A stretch of DNA of 64,000 nucleotides from NCBI RefSeq assembly GCF_016757755.1, contig NZ_CP068437.1, positions 124,001-188,000 of the forward strand, written 5' to 3'. Under the pieces are notes generated by a model, which did not search any database, was not told where the DNA came from, and saw nothing but the letters and a program-made list of their open reading frames with translations. This DNA comes from Shewanella sp. KX20019. Its GTDB lineage: Bacteria; Pseudomonadota; Gammaproteobacteria; Enterobacterales; Shewanellaceae. Position 1 is the stretch's first letter, and the number at the start of each line of letters is the position of its first letter. Shown here piece after piece: positions 36,311-45,562 of this stretch. Made by a program: the position numbers and the translations under genes.

Positions 36311-37386
36311 AAGTGCACCACTTCAAATCATCTAAATACTTCTGCTGGTGTTTGGTAATTCAGTATCTTTCTTGGCCTGTTATTTATTAAGTTTACAATG
36401 GTTTCTAGTTGTTCGCTCGTAACTACTGAAAAGTCAGTTCCTTTAGGGAAGTATCTCCTTAAAAGGCCGTTGGCATGTTCGTTAGCTCCCCTTTGCCATG
36501 AGCTATAGGGATCTGCAAAGTAAATATCGATCCCTACTGCGCTTTCAAGCTCTTTAAACGCACTAAACTCTTTACCATTATCGAGTGTCAGCGTGAGTCT
36601 TTTCGCCTCAGGTTGTGCTTGAAAGGCTTCAATTGAAACACGGTTAAATGATGTCGCTTTTTTGTCATCAATTTTCTTTGCAATTAGGTATCTACTCTTT
36701 CTTTCTAGGTGTGTTACAAAGTAACCAGAGCCCTTCTTTCCTTCAACTAAGTCACCTTCCCAATCACCGATACGACTGCGGGTATCTACGACAGGAGGCC
36801 TATCATGAATGCTGACCCTGCCTTTTATTTGACCACGTAAGTCACCGTATTTCCTTTGCTTTCTTCTGTTTTTATGCCTTTTTGCTAAGTAGCAATATAG
36901 GTTTCCAGAGTGCTTAAAGTCTTTAATAACCCATTGATAAATGGCCTCATGGCTAACATGAAAAAGAGGATCGTCAGGGTGTTCTAACTTTAGTCGACCC
37001 GAGATAGCCTCTGGAGACCAACCCCGCTTTAAAAGCGTAATAACTGTAGTGCGAAGCTTTATATTTGAGTATTTTTTTTGATGCCTGGGAATTTTCCTTC
37101 TAGCCAGTGCTTTTTCTTGAGCGGCATTATCATAATAAGTGTATGTCAGAGGCTTATTTCGACTTATCTCTCGACTAATCGTCGTATGGTGACGCCCTAT
37201 AAGCCGTCCGATGGATCTTAAACTCTCACCTGAGTTAAAGCGGTAATAGATCGCTTTTCTTTCATACATGCTAAGGTGGTTGTAGGTCATCTTGGAGCTC
37301 CTCTGCTGTGTTATGGTCGCACATAAACATTAGCAGAAGCTTCAGGATGACTGTCTCTTCAATAAGTTAACTCAGGTGGTGCACTT
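36311..37386 (-). mobile_element. IS30-family insertion sequence
   Basis: About 1,076 bases with one transposase gene. The ends show 11-bp perfect inverted repeats, AAGTGCACCAC at 36311 and GTGGTGCACTT ending at 37386, with weaker matches inward. The length is normal for IS30 elements. I could not see a convincing short target duplication. It lies inside the repeat-rich island. Confidence 0.85.
36328..37290 (-). CDS. IS30-family transposase
   Basis: A complete 320-residue transposase. The N-terminal helix-turn-helix is LRSIGRLIGRHHTTISREI. The DDE catalytic core shows the first Asp in IGDWEGDLVEGK, the second in LTLDNGKEF, and the Glu in QRGANEHANGLLRRYFPKG. GAGGAG stands before the ATG. No frameshift or stop is seen, so the element may be active. 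Confidence 0.95.
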   Translation of the reverse strand: MTYNHLSMYERKAIYYRFNSGESLRSIGRLIGRHHTTISREISRNKPLTYTYYDNAAQEKALARRKIPRHQKKYSNIKLRTTVITLLKRGWSPEAISGRLKLEHPDDPLFHVSHEAIYQWVIKDFKHSGNLYCYLAKRHKNRRKQRKYGDLRGQIKGRVSIHDRPPVVDTRSRIGDWEGDLVEGKKGSGYFVTHLERKSRYLIAKKIDDKKATSFNRVSIEAFQAQPEAKRLTLTLDNGKEFSAFKELESAVGIDIYFADPYSSWQRGANEHANGLLRRYFPKGTDFSVVTSEQLETIVNLINNRPRKILNYQTPAEVFR

Positions 37387-37465
37387 GCATGTTGAACGCG
37401 GCCTAAGAAGAGCCTCTGACACTTACCGTTAGTTTTCATATTTATGTTCTTGGGTTAACAAAGTA

Positions 37466-37903
37466 CTAAAAATCTACTTTTTGTGTGAATAAGGCTGCCA
37501 TCAGCTGAGATTGGTTAGATAGGCTATCTGTACGCGTTAGCCCGGTGCTATCGCTTATTTTAATCTGCGGATTTTGTATGTACTCTCGTGCATCATCTTG
37601 TGTCATTAGCACTGGCAGTGACACGGTATAATTGACTCCATCTTGTGCTGATATATGCCAGTATAGCGGCTTTGACTTTACTAGAGATCCTGAATCATCT
37701 GCGTTAACTGCAAAGTTTTCTAGGTATCTTAGCTTAATTAGGTTTTGCCCCTTTGCCAATTCAAATTCTTGAGCGTTATTCACTCGAACACCATTAATCT
37801 CAGAGACTTGCAAATCGCTAGGTATAAATACACTTGCTGCAAGCACTGACGCTGAAGAGGTTGCAACAATGGCGGCGAAGACTGCTTTAGTGAGTAATTT
37901 CAT
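37466..37903 (-). CDS. DUF2057 (YccT)-like secreted protein, short form
   Basis: A 145-residue secreted protein with a signal peptide ending VLAAS. The mature start (FIPSDLQVSEINGVRVNN, then AKGQNLIKLRYLENF) matches the N-terminal half of the DUF2057/YccT family, whose usual length is around 220. It is therefore shorter than normal or a C-terminally truncated form; no continuing frame was identified. ATG 37903 follows TTGGAGTC. It sits between the IS30 element and the block of composite repeats. Confidence 0.65.
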   Translation of the reverse strand: MKLLTKAVFAAIVATSSASVLAASVFIPSDLQVSEINGVRVNNAQEFELAKGQNLIKLRYLENFAVNADDSGSLVKSKPLYWHISAQDGVNYTVSLPVLMTQDDAREYIQNPQIKISDSTGLTRTDSLSNQSQLMAALFTQKVDF

Positions 37904-38024
37904 ATTTGACTCCAAGTATTCTTATTGAGTTTTAGTGGACTTATTGTCCGTTGATAAGAATCATATTGTCTCCTGTTGGGGGAGGGTCAAAGGCTTTTTC
38001 TGTTTTATTCAAAATAATTTTTAG

Positions 38025-38325
38025 CGCAAATGCTGGATGTTATTGCTTTTCTAAACCAGTGTAGATGCGGCCGTCGAAAATAGAGCTAATTCTGTTCCAT
38101 ACATAATTTGGCATTTCCTCAATCATTGGAGGTCGGCTGTTTTCGTTGAGCCCACAAGGACGTGCTTGCTGCGAGCCTCAGCAGTGTCTACACATAAGGT
38201 CATTCATTCACATCTGACCCATAGGGATATGGGAAATGTCGTTCTGATGTCGGGAACATCATCGGCCATGTGATCACGTCATTCCGACATCCTGTCCAGC
38301 ACCACCGTAGGTCATTGGAAGCATA
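38025..38325. repeat. Composite repeat, module B, copy 3
   Basis: Shares with copy 1 GTGTAGATGCGGC, AATTCTGTTCCATAC, GTTTTCGTTGAGC, then a long nearly identical run that includes CACATCTGACCCATAGGG and ends in CATGTGATCACG. Confidence 0.8.
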
Positions 38326-38374
38326 TTTTCTTAAAGGTAGTCCCATAGTTTGTTAGTTTGCATGCAAATTTATC

Positions 38375-38520
38375 AAGCTACGCTTGACCAAAGTCGTGGT
38401 GCTTCGCCCATTCTTGTAATCAAGAGTAGAGCCAAAGGGGAAAGTGCTTGTCCCTTTTAGCCAATCCTCAGCGCCCCGGCGAAATTTAAACAGCGAAATT
38501 TCCAACGGGGAGATTTGATT
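38375..38520. repeat. Composite repeat, module A, copy 3
   Basis: GACCAAAGTCGTGGTGCTTC, GAGTAGAGCCAAAGGGGAAA and the tail CAGCGCCCCGGCGAAATTTA, as in copy 1. Confidence 0.8.
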
Positions 38521-38594
38521 ATGCACCTTTGCTCAATGTATTAAAGTTATGATTTCTTAATAAGAAATAGTCATTTTATACTGGGGGAGTGAAG

Positions 38595-38800
38595 ACTCAA
38601 GTGGTGAACTGTTGTGCTTTTCAAACCCAGTGCAGATGCGGCCGTCGAAAACAGGACCAATTCTGTTCCATACAGAATTTGGTATTTCCTCCATCCCTGG
38701 AGGTCAGACGTTTTCGTTGAGCCCACAAGGATGTGCTCGCGGCGAGCCTCAGTTGCGTCTACACATACGCCTGCCGCAGGCAATTGGAACCACTTTTGCT
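38595..38800. repeat. Composite repeat, module B, copy 4 (internally shortened)
   Basis: Starts as the other B copies (CAGATGCGGCCGTCGAAAAC, hairpin AATTCTGTTCCATACAGAAT) but lacks the central CATCTGACCC to GATCACG part, resuming at CTGCCGCAGGCAATTGGAAC. Confidence 0.75.
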
Positions 38801-38839
38801 TAAAAGTAGCCCCATGGTTTGTTAGTCTGCATGCAAATT

Positions 38840-39000
38840 TATCAAGCTGTGTTTGACCAAAGTCGTGGCGCTTCGCCCATTCTTGTAATCAAGAGTAGAG
38901 CCAAAGGGGAAAGCGCTTGTCCCCTTTAGCCCATCCTCAGCGGCCCGGCGAAATTTAAAAAGCAAAATTTCCAACGGGGGAGATTGCAGTCTGCAAATTT
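38840..39000. repeat. Composite repeat, module A, copy 4
   Basis: Very close to the copy at 38375: GACCAAAGTCGTGGCGCTTC, GAGTAGAGCCAAAGGGGAAA, then CCCGGCGAAATTTAAAAAGC. Confidence 0.8.
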
Positions 39001-39069
39001 GGCACTTAAATGTAAGTTCTGATGTTCACTGGTGTGGAGGTTTATCAAATTTAGAAGCTTTTATTGATA

Positions 39070-39330
39070 AGCCTAATGCTGAGAGTTTGCGCTTTTCGAA
39101 AGCAGTGTGGATGCGGCTGAGGCCTTTGGAAACAGGACCAATTCTGTTCCATATAGAATTTGGCACTTCCTCCGTCCTTGGAGGTCAGATGTTTTCGTTG
39201 AGCTTACAGGAGCCTTTTCTTTTATAAATAGTTGCGGCGAGCCTCAGTAGTGTCTGCGCATAAGGTCGTATGTGATCACGACATTCCGATATCCTGTCCA
39301 GCACCACCGTAGGCAATTGGAACCACTGTT
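39070..39330. repeat. Composite repeat, module B, copy 5
   Basis: Shares GAGAGTTTGCGCTTTTCGAA, GAAACAGGACCAATTCTGTT, GTTTTCGTTGAGCTTACAGG and the end TATGTGATCACGACATTCCG, with a deletion in the central part. Confidence 0.78.
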
Positions 39331-39424
39331 ATCAGAAATAACTCATTCGTTTCCAAAAATGACTTTCGCCTAAATTTTAGATTAGTGCTCAATCAACCAT
39401 GGGATATCTATCTGCCAGATAAAC

Positions 39425-39453
39425 AAAACCCGACGTTTTAGGCGTCGGGTTTT
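39425..39453 (-). terminator. Bidirectional terminator after moaA (second copy)
   Basis: AAAACCCGACG and CGTCGGGTTTT form a perfect 11-bp stem flanked by A and T runs, so it can end transcription both ways. It lies 73 bases past the moaA stop on the minus strand. Confidence 0.88.
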
Positions 39454-39525
39454 CAGTTTTATAACCTATTGAAATAGTCACAACTAAAGGTCAATACACA
39501 TGCTAAAAGCAAACACCAAGAGCGG

Positions 39526-40512
39526 CTATCCCCCTGTGGCATTCATAAACCGTAGGATCTGGGTTTCGCCGTTGGGATCGAAGTGGTGCTCTTTTGGCTT
39601 GTGCTTGATGCCATCTAGAATGGCTGTTTTTAGCTTTTCTATGTCGCCGGGGAACTCGCGTACAATGGCTTTTAAGTCGACGGAATTTTCATTGCCTAAA
39701 CACAGCAGTAAACGACCTTCTACCGTGACTCGGACTCGATTACACTCGTGGCAAAAGTTATTGCTGTGGGGAGAAATAAAGCCTACATGAATATTGCTGC
39801 CTGGCATGGTGTAATAACGCGCAGGTCCGCCCGTTCGGCGATTAGATACCGTTAATTCATAACGCTCTCTAATGAGCTTTTTGATCTCATCACTGCTGCA
39901 GTGACGGCTGCGCTTGCGCTCATCGATCACCCCTAAAGGCATCTCTTCGATAAAGGCGATATCGAGTTCCCGTTCACGACAGAACTCAATTAGATCCAGC
40001 ACTTCATCATCATTTTGGCCACGCAAAATCACCGCATTAACTTTTATCTTTTTAAAACCTGCTGCTCGTGCGGCATCAATACCGGCAATGACGCGGTTTA
40101 CCTTGCCGTTACGCGTCAGCTCAGTGAAGAGATCCGGTTTTAAGGTATCGAGGCTGATATTGAGGCGGTTAAGCCCGGAATCATGCATCTCTTGCGCAAA
40201 ACGGGTTAACCGAGAACCATTGGTGGTCATCGAAAGCTCTTCAAGCCCCGGTAACTTGCCAAGTAGCTTAACCAATTTGTCGCAGTCGGTTCTCACTAAA
40301 GGCTCGCCGCCTGTTAGGCGTATTTTCTTAACGCCTAACTCGGTAAAAGCCTGTCCAATCCAGGCCAATTCTTCAAGGCTTAATACATGTTCTTTGCTTA
40401 AAAAACAGGGATCTTCACTCATGCAATAGACACAGCGAAAATCACAGCGGTCAGTTACAGACAGCCGTAGGTATTCGACTGTACGGCCAAAGTTGTCAAC
40501 GATCAAACTCAT
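39526..40512 (-). CDS. moaA: GTP 3',8-cyclase (second moaA)
   Basis: A 328-residue radical SAM enzyme with N-terminal cluster CDFRCVYC, C-terminal cluster CHECNRVRVTVEGRLLLC, and a final double glycine (NATGG). All features needed for MoaA activity are present. It differs widely from the first moaA at 19462, so it is an old paralogue. It ends the minus-strand mobA / mobB-moeA / moaA run and has no visible Moco-type leader of its own, being 20 bases after the fusion gene. This may provide cyclase outside the riboswitch control of the first copy. Confidence 0.95.
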   Translation of the reverse strand: MSLIVDNFGRTVEYLRLSVTDRCDFRCVYCMSEDPCFLSKEHVLSLEELAWIGQAFTELGVKKIRLTGGEPLVRTDCDKLVKLLGKLPGLEELSMTTNGSRLTRFAQEMHDSGLNRLNISLDTLKPDLFTELTRNGKVNRVIAGIDAARAAGFKKIKVNAVILRGQNDDEVLDLIEFCRERELDIAFIEEMPLGVIDERKRSRHCSSDEIKKLIRERYELTVSNRRTGGPARYYTMPGSNIHVGFISPHSNNFCHECNRVRVTVEGRLLLCLGNENSVDLKAIVREFPGDIEKLKTAILDGIKHKPKEHHFDPNGETQILRFMNATGG

Positions 40513-40532
40513 ACTACTTACCTATATGACCC

Positions 40533-42329
40533 TTAAAGAAGGTCGGAAAAAGGTTGAATATACACTGTGTCACCTGGATTCAACTGGTCATCTTTCTCGC
40601 CTATCACGATGAGACAGTTTCCTTTTACCATAGAGCTAAGCATCCCTGAGCCTTGAGCACCTGTTGTGGTTACATGTAACTTGCCATCTGCTGACAGATG
40701 GTAGATCCCGCGCATAAATTCGGTACGCCCGACTCGGCTACGCAGTGGTTTATCTGTGATTGCTGGCACCATGGTAGGTGTCCAGTTCTGCTCTCCGGCA
40801 AGTTTACGGATAGCGGGTTGTACGAATTGCAGGAACGACACCATCACCGCAACTGGGTTGCCTGGTAAGCCGAAGAACAAGCTGTTGTCGATCTGACCGA
40901 AGGCCAACGGGCGACCCGGACGCATGTTGATACGCCAAAAGTTTATCTGGCCCACTTGCTCGAGTACGGTTTTGATGTAGTCTGCATCGCCGACAGATAC
41001 GCCACCTGAACTGATCACGATATCAGCTTGCTTAGCTGCATCGGTTAATGCCGCTGCTAGTGCGGCTTCGCAGTCTTGAATAATGCCTAAGTCTATCACT
41101 TCACAACCGAGTTGCTGCGCCATCGACTTGATGGTGTAGCGGTTGGAGTCAAAGATGCAGTTGGGCTTTAATGGTTCGCCAGGTTGGCAAACTTCATCAC
41201 CGGTAGAGAACACGGCTATGGTTGGACGCTTGAAAACGGCTAGTTTGCCAAATCCCAGAGATGCAAGTAAACCTTGTTCTGCAGCATGCAGGCGCGTGTT
41301 TGCAGCTAGTGCGGTTTCGCCTTGGGCTATATCTTCGCCAGCTTGCCTTACGTGTTGGCCTAAAGCCATTTCACCTTCAAATTCGACTTTGCCGTCTTGC
41401 TCATTTGCCAGTTCACGCAACTGAATTGTGTCTGCACCCGCTGGCATGGGAGCGCCAGTCATGATGCGTACGGCTTCACCGGCTTGAATAGTGTCAGCAT
41501 AAGCGTGACCCGCCATCACTTCGCCCATCACGTTATAGGCTTGGGTGTCTTCGCCTAACTTAAAGGCGTAACCGTCCATTGCTGAATTGGTGTGTTGTGG
41601 CACATTAACTGGCGAGATGGCATCTGCTGCCAGCACTCTATTTTCAAGTGCATCTAGCTCAACGTTTTCAGTTGCTGTCACAGGTGTGACATAGGAAAGA
41701 ATTTTGTCTATGCCTTGGCGTACCGACAATGTGGTGCTGTTATCGAGTTCGCAACCACAGCTCGGCGCCATCGGCAGATCGATTGGACATGGTTTCCACG
41801 CTGCGATGTAATCGCTAACGTAATCGGCTATTTGCTCAACGTTATTGATATCTAAACGGTGCAACTCTTGTGGCAGCTCGGTGTCGTCGCAGCAGGCAAT
41901 GGCCTGAATATTGTCGTCGTGGGTGTGAATGAAAGGTTTGCCATGAGCGGCACGATGCAGCTCAATTTTTGGTAGCTCGAGCTTTTTAAAGCCTTCTACT
42001 AATACTATGTCGACCTTGTCCGCTTCAATTTGCTGTAATAGGTGCGGTAGCTCAGGATCTGTGTCTCTGGCATCTTCAGTCATTAAGGCCCAGCGCACGT
42101 GTGACGCAACTAGCATCTGTTTGGCACCGGCTTTACGCATCTCAAAGCTGTCTTTACCTGGAATATCAACATCAAAGTTGTGATGAGCGTGCTTGATGAC
42201 GGCAAGGCGAACACCACGGCGATTAAGCTCTGGGATTAATTGCTTCAATAATGTGGTTTTGCCTGTGCCGCTATAGGCACAAAATCCGAGAACGGGGATC
42301 GGTAACGGATTGGTAAAAGGTATGCTCAT
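40533..42329 (-). CDS. MobB-MoeA fusion protein
   Basis: A 598-residue two-part protein. Residues 1 to about 175 are MobB-like, with P-loop CAYSGTGKTTLLKQLI and ending motifs such as VLVEGFKKLELPKIELHR; MobB helps put GMP on molybdopterin. From about 205 the rest is MoeA (VENRVLAADAISPVNVPQHTNSAMDGYAFK-like in parts, FSTGDEV, SSGGVSVGDADYIK, GLPGNPVAV), which inserts molybdate into adenylylated molybdopterin. A Cys pair in the linker (PSCGCELD) is notable. The start overlaps mobA by 4 bases. The fusion joins metal insertion to dinucleotide formation. Confidence 0.94.
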   Translation of the reverse strand: MSIPFTNPLPIPVLGFCAYSGTGKTTLLKQLIPELNRRGVRLAVIKHAHHNFDVDIPGKDSFEMRKAGAKQMLVASHVRWALMTEDARDTDPELPHLLQQIEADKVDIVLVEGFKKLELPKIELHRAAHGKPFIHTHDDNIQAIACCDDTELPQELHRLDINNVEQIADYVSDYIAAWKPCPIDLPMAPSCGCELDNSTTLSVRQGIDKILSYVTPVTATENVELDALENRVLAADAISPVNVPQHTNSAMDGYAFKLGEDTQAYNVMGEVMAGHAYADTIQAGEAVRIMTGAPMPAGADTIQLRELANEQDGKVEFEGEMALGQHVRQAGEDIAQGETALAANTRLHAAEQGLLASLGFGKLAVFKRPTIAVFSTGDEVCQPGEPLKPNCIFDSNRYTIKSMAQQLGCEVIDLGIIQDCEAALAAALTDAAKQADIVISSGGVSVGDADYIKTVLEQVGQINFWRINMRPGRPLAFGQIDNSLFFGLPGNPVAVMVSFLQFVQPAIRKLAGEQNWTPTMVPAITDKPLRSRVGRTEFMRGIYHLSADGKLHVTTTGAQGSGMLSSMVKGNCLIVIGEKDDQLNPGDTVYIQPFSDLL

Positions 42330-42940
42330 TTACACCTCAGGTTAGTCTTTTCGTTGGCAATAGCGTCGCTAAGTTGCTGTTTTTGTTCTGGTGTGTTGAC
42401 GTTAATAAAGGCATTTGGCTGGTCGCTAAAATCTGTCACCACATAATTATGTTTGGCGTACCAAAAATCGATTTTGCGCTCTCCGGCATCTAAAAAAGCT
42501 TTCATTGATGTACGTAAACTGGGTTTCAGTAACATGACAACGGGTTGCTCACGCTTACCATCACTTGCTACAGCAAGCTCTGCATCTGCAGCGATTAACT
42601 TTGCCAGCATTCTGGCAATCAAATCAGTAGGTAGCAATGGACAATCGCAAGGAACAACCATCAAATAGTCAGCCTGAGTATGGCTCATAGCAGTGATCAT
42701 GCCTGCCAATGGGCCTAAATAACCGCTATCTTGGTCACTTATCACCTTAAAGCCGAATTCAGAATACACCTTTTGATTGCGGTTTGCGTTGATCAGGATC
42801 TCCTTAACTTGAGGTCGTATCCTATCAATTGTATGTTTGATCATCGGTTGGCTATCTAACTCAACTAAGCCTTTATCGTCGCCACCCATACGTCTGGCCA
42901 TTCCGCCTGCGAGGATCACTGCATCGATCGTTGTCGTCAT
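42326..42940 (-). CDS. mobA: Molybdenum cofactor guanylyltransferase
   Basis: A 204-residue enzyme that adds GMP to molybdopterin to form the MGD cofactor used by formate dehydrogenase. The GTP-binding motif is VILAGGMARRMGGDDKGL, and DYLMVVPCDCPLLP is the metal-binding region. ATG 42940 follows GGAAGA; a GTG three bases earlier is the alternative. It is the first gene of the mobA / mobB-moeA / moaA run. Confidence 0.95.
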   Translation of the reverse strand: MTTTIDAVILAGGMARRMGGDDKGLVELDSQPMIKHTIDRIRPQVKEILINANRNQKVYSEFGFKVISDQDSGYLGPLAGMITAMSHTQADYLMVVPCDCPLLPTDLIARMLAKLIAADAELAVASDGKREQPVVMLLKPSLRTSMKAFLDAGERKIDFWYAKHNYVVTDFSDQPNAFINVNTPEQKQQLSDAIANEKTNLRCK

Positions 42941-43037
42941 CACATCTTCCTGTTATTAGTTGCAGCTTACTTAACAATAGCAATCATACTCCGTCGCTCA
43001 ATAACTTAATGTTGACGGGGTAGCAGTTTGGGTATGG

Positions 43038-43760
43038 TTATTTGACCATACTGTTTAGCATGTTGGGATTGATATGGACTGCTAAAGTCGGTGCAGCTTC
43101 GGGCACCTTATCATTGGTGCTAATTCTATTATTATCGATTAGCCATGCATGGTCGCAGATTTGCGTCAGCATACATGACTGATGGCTACTGATTATCATC
43201 CCTGTACCTTGCTGTTTTAGATCTGAGATCATCTGCAACACCAGATGTTGGGAATGTTTATCCATATTTGAGGTTGGTTCATCAAGCATCAACAGCTTGG
43301 GTTGTACTATCCAGGCTCGCGCAATTGCCAATCGTTGGCGTTCACCGCCAGATAAGCTGGATGCTGATTGCGACAGTAAATGAGTTAACTGTGCCATCTC
43401 AATTGCTTGTTCTGTACGTGCATTCAGCGTTGCCTTGTCATTGGTTGAGAAAGCCAAAGGATAGGTGAGGTTATAAAGCACACTGCCATCAAAAAGATAA
43501 GGATGCTGATGCAGATAAAGTGCTTTTCCCACAATAGCATTGCTGCGCCACCATGGCGCTAGTGAATAACCAATGGCCTGCACTTGGCCTTGGCTGGGTT
43601 TAATCAGTCCTGCCAATAGTTTCATTAATGTGGTTTTGCCACAGCCGTTATCACCCTGAAGATGAATCACTTGGTGCTGCGGAAAAATAAGATCTTGAAC
43701 GCTAAATAGATGCTTATCATCGAAGCGCATCTCAAGATCCTGTGCAATAATTTTTGCCAT
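43038..43760 (-). CDS. tupC: Tungstate ABC transporter ATPase
   Basis: A 240-residue ATPase with Walker A GDNGCGKTT, signature LSGGERQRLAIARAW, Walker B LLMLDEPTS, and H-loop SSHQ. It has no C-terminal TOBE domain, unlike the ModC in this window. Its place 5 bases after tupB on the same strand, with a TupA-type binding protein at the head of the operon, gives the assignment. Confidence 0.9.
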   Translation of the reverse strand: MAKIIAQDLEMRFDDKHLFSVQDLIFPQHQVIHLQGDNGCGKTTLMKLLAGLIKPSQGQVQAIGYSLAPWWRSNAIVGKALYLHQHPYLFDGSVLYNLTYPLAFSTNDKATLNARTEQAIEMAQLTHLLSQSASSLSGGERQRLAIARAWIVQPKLLMLDEPTSNMDKHSQHLVLQMISDLKQQGTGMIISSHQSCMLTQICDHAWLIDNNRISTNDKVPEAAPTLAVHINPNMLNSMVK

Positions 43761-43765
43761 ACTAA

Positions 43766-44473
43766 TTAATGACTCCTCGGCTCGGCCTTGCCTCTTAGCG
43801 TACCTAAGGCAAAGTTTAGCACTAGTGCTAATACTAACAGGACAAGCCCAAGTGCAATCGCTTGCGCAAAGTCACCCTTACTGGTTTCTAACGCGATAGC
43901 GGTGGGGATATTTCGAGTGACACCTGCAATGTTGCCGCCGACCATCATTGAGCAGCCTACTTCGGTCAGAATACGGCTAAATGCGGCGATAATAGCTAAT
44001 AATAGTGGAACTTTGAGCTCTCTGCAGACAGCCCAAATAGCACTGTACCAAGGCGCGCCTAATGTTCGTGAGGTTTCCCAAGCGCGGCGGTCAACACTGG
44101 TGAACGCTGCTTGACTCATGGCGATAAGTACCGGCGCACAGATCATCATCTGGCCTAAAATCATGCCTTTTTGAGTAAAAAGCCATTTAAGATCGCCGAG
44201 TGGCCCCATGCGAGTTAACAGCAGGTAGACTAATAATCCGATAACAACGGTGGGAATGGATTGCAGGGTTTGAATCAAATTGGTGACCAACCAGCGGCCA
44301 CGGAAGCGAGAAAAAGCCAATATGAAGCCGAGCACCATTGAGGGCAGCAAAGTGATCATCAGTGCTGCAAATGATACTGAAAAAGATACCGATATAATGG
44401 ACCAGACTTCTGGGTCCAATGAAAACAGCAGGCTTAACGCCTGCTGTGTTAGGGCTAACCAGCCTTCATTCAT
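43766..44473 (-). CDS. tupB: Tungstate ABC transporter permease
   Basis: A 235-residue permease with five to six membrane helices. The ABC-coupling loop ETSRTLGAPWYSAIWAVCRELKVPLL is present. The start overlaps the end of tupA by 4 bases. It carries the oxyanion delivered by TupA across the inner membrane. Confidence 0.9.
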   Translation of the reverse strand: MNEGWLALTQQALSLLFSLDPEVWSIISVSFSVSFAALMITLLPSMVLGFILAFSRFRGRWLVTNLIQTLQSIPTVVIGLLVYLLLTRMGPLGDLKWLFTQKGMILGQMMICAPVLIAMSQAAFTSVDRRAWETSRTLGAPWYSAIWAVCRELKVPLLLAIIAAFSRILTEVGCSMMVGGNIAGVTRNIPTAIALETSKGDFAQAIALGLVLLVLALVLNFALGTLRGKAEPRSH

Positions 44474-45282
44474 TCGCTATATGTTGCCTTGAACAATTGT
44501 TCACCCTGAACCTTATAGTTGTTGATCATCCCTTGCGCCTGCGCGCCGATCAGCCAGTCGCTTAATGCTTTAGCCCCTTTATGGTTTAAGTCAGGGTACT
44601 TGTCTGCATTAATCAGCATGATTTGATATGGATTAGCCAGTGCTTGTCCGCCATCAAAGTCTACTGCAAGGCCGATTTTACCTGAATATGCCACGAAAGT
44701 ACCACGGTCAGATAAGGTATAACCTTGTAATTCGTTTGCCATTAGTAGCGTTTTGCCCATGCCTTGGCCTACAGAAGTATAGCCATCAAATTCAGGCTTA
44801 ACATTGGCTTTACCCCAAAGGATAAGCTCTTTCATGTTAGTGCCTGAGTTGTCGCCGCGTGAAATGAATGGCGTAGCTGATTTCGCTATTTTGGCAAATG
44901 CCGCTTCGGCAGACTCACTCGAGCGGATGTTAGCAGGATCATTCTTTGGACCTAAGATAACAAAATCGTTTTCCATGATCCCACGTGGAAGTCTGCCATA
45001 ACCTTCAGAAACAAATTTGGCTTCTGCGGCGGGTGCGTGAGTCATTACAACATCCACATCACCTTGGCGAGCCAGCTTAAGCGCTTTGCCTGTTCCTGTA
45101 GCAATCACCTGTACTTTATAACCGCTTTGGGCTTCGAAAGTCGGTAACAGGTTTTTTAATAAACCTGAGTTTTCAGTACTGGTCGTGGTTGCTAGCTTAA
45201 TAACTTCATTGGCTTGAACTGGCATTCCAATAAACAATGCAGCAGTCACAGCAAGACCAATAACGCGTTTAAGGTTTAACAT
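44470..45282 (-). CDS. tupA: Tungstate-binding periplasmic protein
   Basis: A 270-residue periplasmic protein with a signal peptide ending at VQA-NEV. It has the TupA marks: LATTTSTENSGLL (TTTS oxyanion motif), and FISRGDNSGTNMKELILW later on. The family binds tungstate very tightly, well over molybdate. With tupBC it forms a second oxyanion importer next to the cofactor genes, which suggests that some enzymes here can use tungsten. An ACTCC-type (GGAGT on the coding strand) ribosome site precedes the ATG. Confidence 0.92.
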   Translation of the reverse strand: MLNLKRVIGLAVTAALFIGMPVQANEVIKLATTTSTENSGLLKNLLPTFEAQSGYKVQVIATGTGKALKLARQGDVDVVMTHAPAAEAKFVSEGYGRLPRGIMENDFVILGPKNDPANIRSSESAEAAFAKIAKSATPFISRGDNSGTNMKELILWGKANVKPEFDGYTSVGQGMGKTLLMANELQGYTLSDRGTFVAYSGKIGLAVDFDGGQALANPYQIMLINADKYPDLNHKGAKALSDWLIGAQAQGMINNYKVQGEQLFKATYSE

Positions 45283-45332
45283 TTTTACTCCTTGGCAAAT
45301 ATAAAAGGGTCACTCTATACCTGAGTCACCGC

Positions 45333-45354
45333 AGAAAAGTGAAGTCACTTCTCT
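45333..45354. promoter_or_regulatory. Inverted repeat upstream of tupA
   Basis: AGAAAAGTGA, 2-base spacer, TCACTTCTCT: 9 of 10 pairs match. It lies 51 bases upstream of the tupA start in the divergent region shared with the sigma-54 regulator gene. The short spacer fits a dimeric repressor site. The regulator is unknown. Confidence 0.45.
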
Positions 45355-45562
45355 ATTTGAAGAGCAAGTTTGATGCCATTTTTGTATTCGAGGATTTTGT
45401 ATCACATCAGTCGCTTAAGTGTGAGCTTGATCCCATGGTTATTAAAAAGCATTCAGACAATATGTCCCAACGTCGCTAAAGCGTGGTTCATAGTGACCTA
45501 TTCCCCCCAGTTAGGTGATAGACTTTGTTCATTATGAGTCAAAATGTCCTGTTTAAGACAAG

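Noticed and set aside
38571..38856. Several short ORFs of 63-80 codons in the second repeat block
   Set aside because: They overlap each other in different frames over repeat modules A and B and have no coding support.
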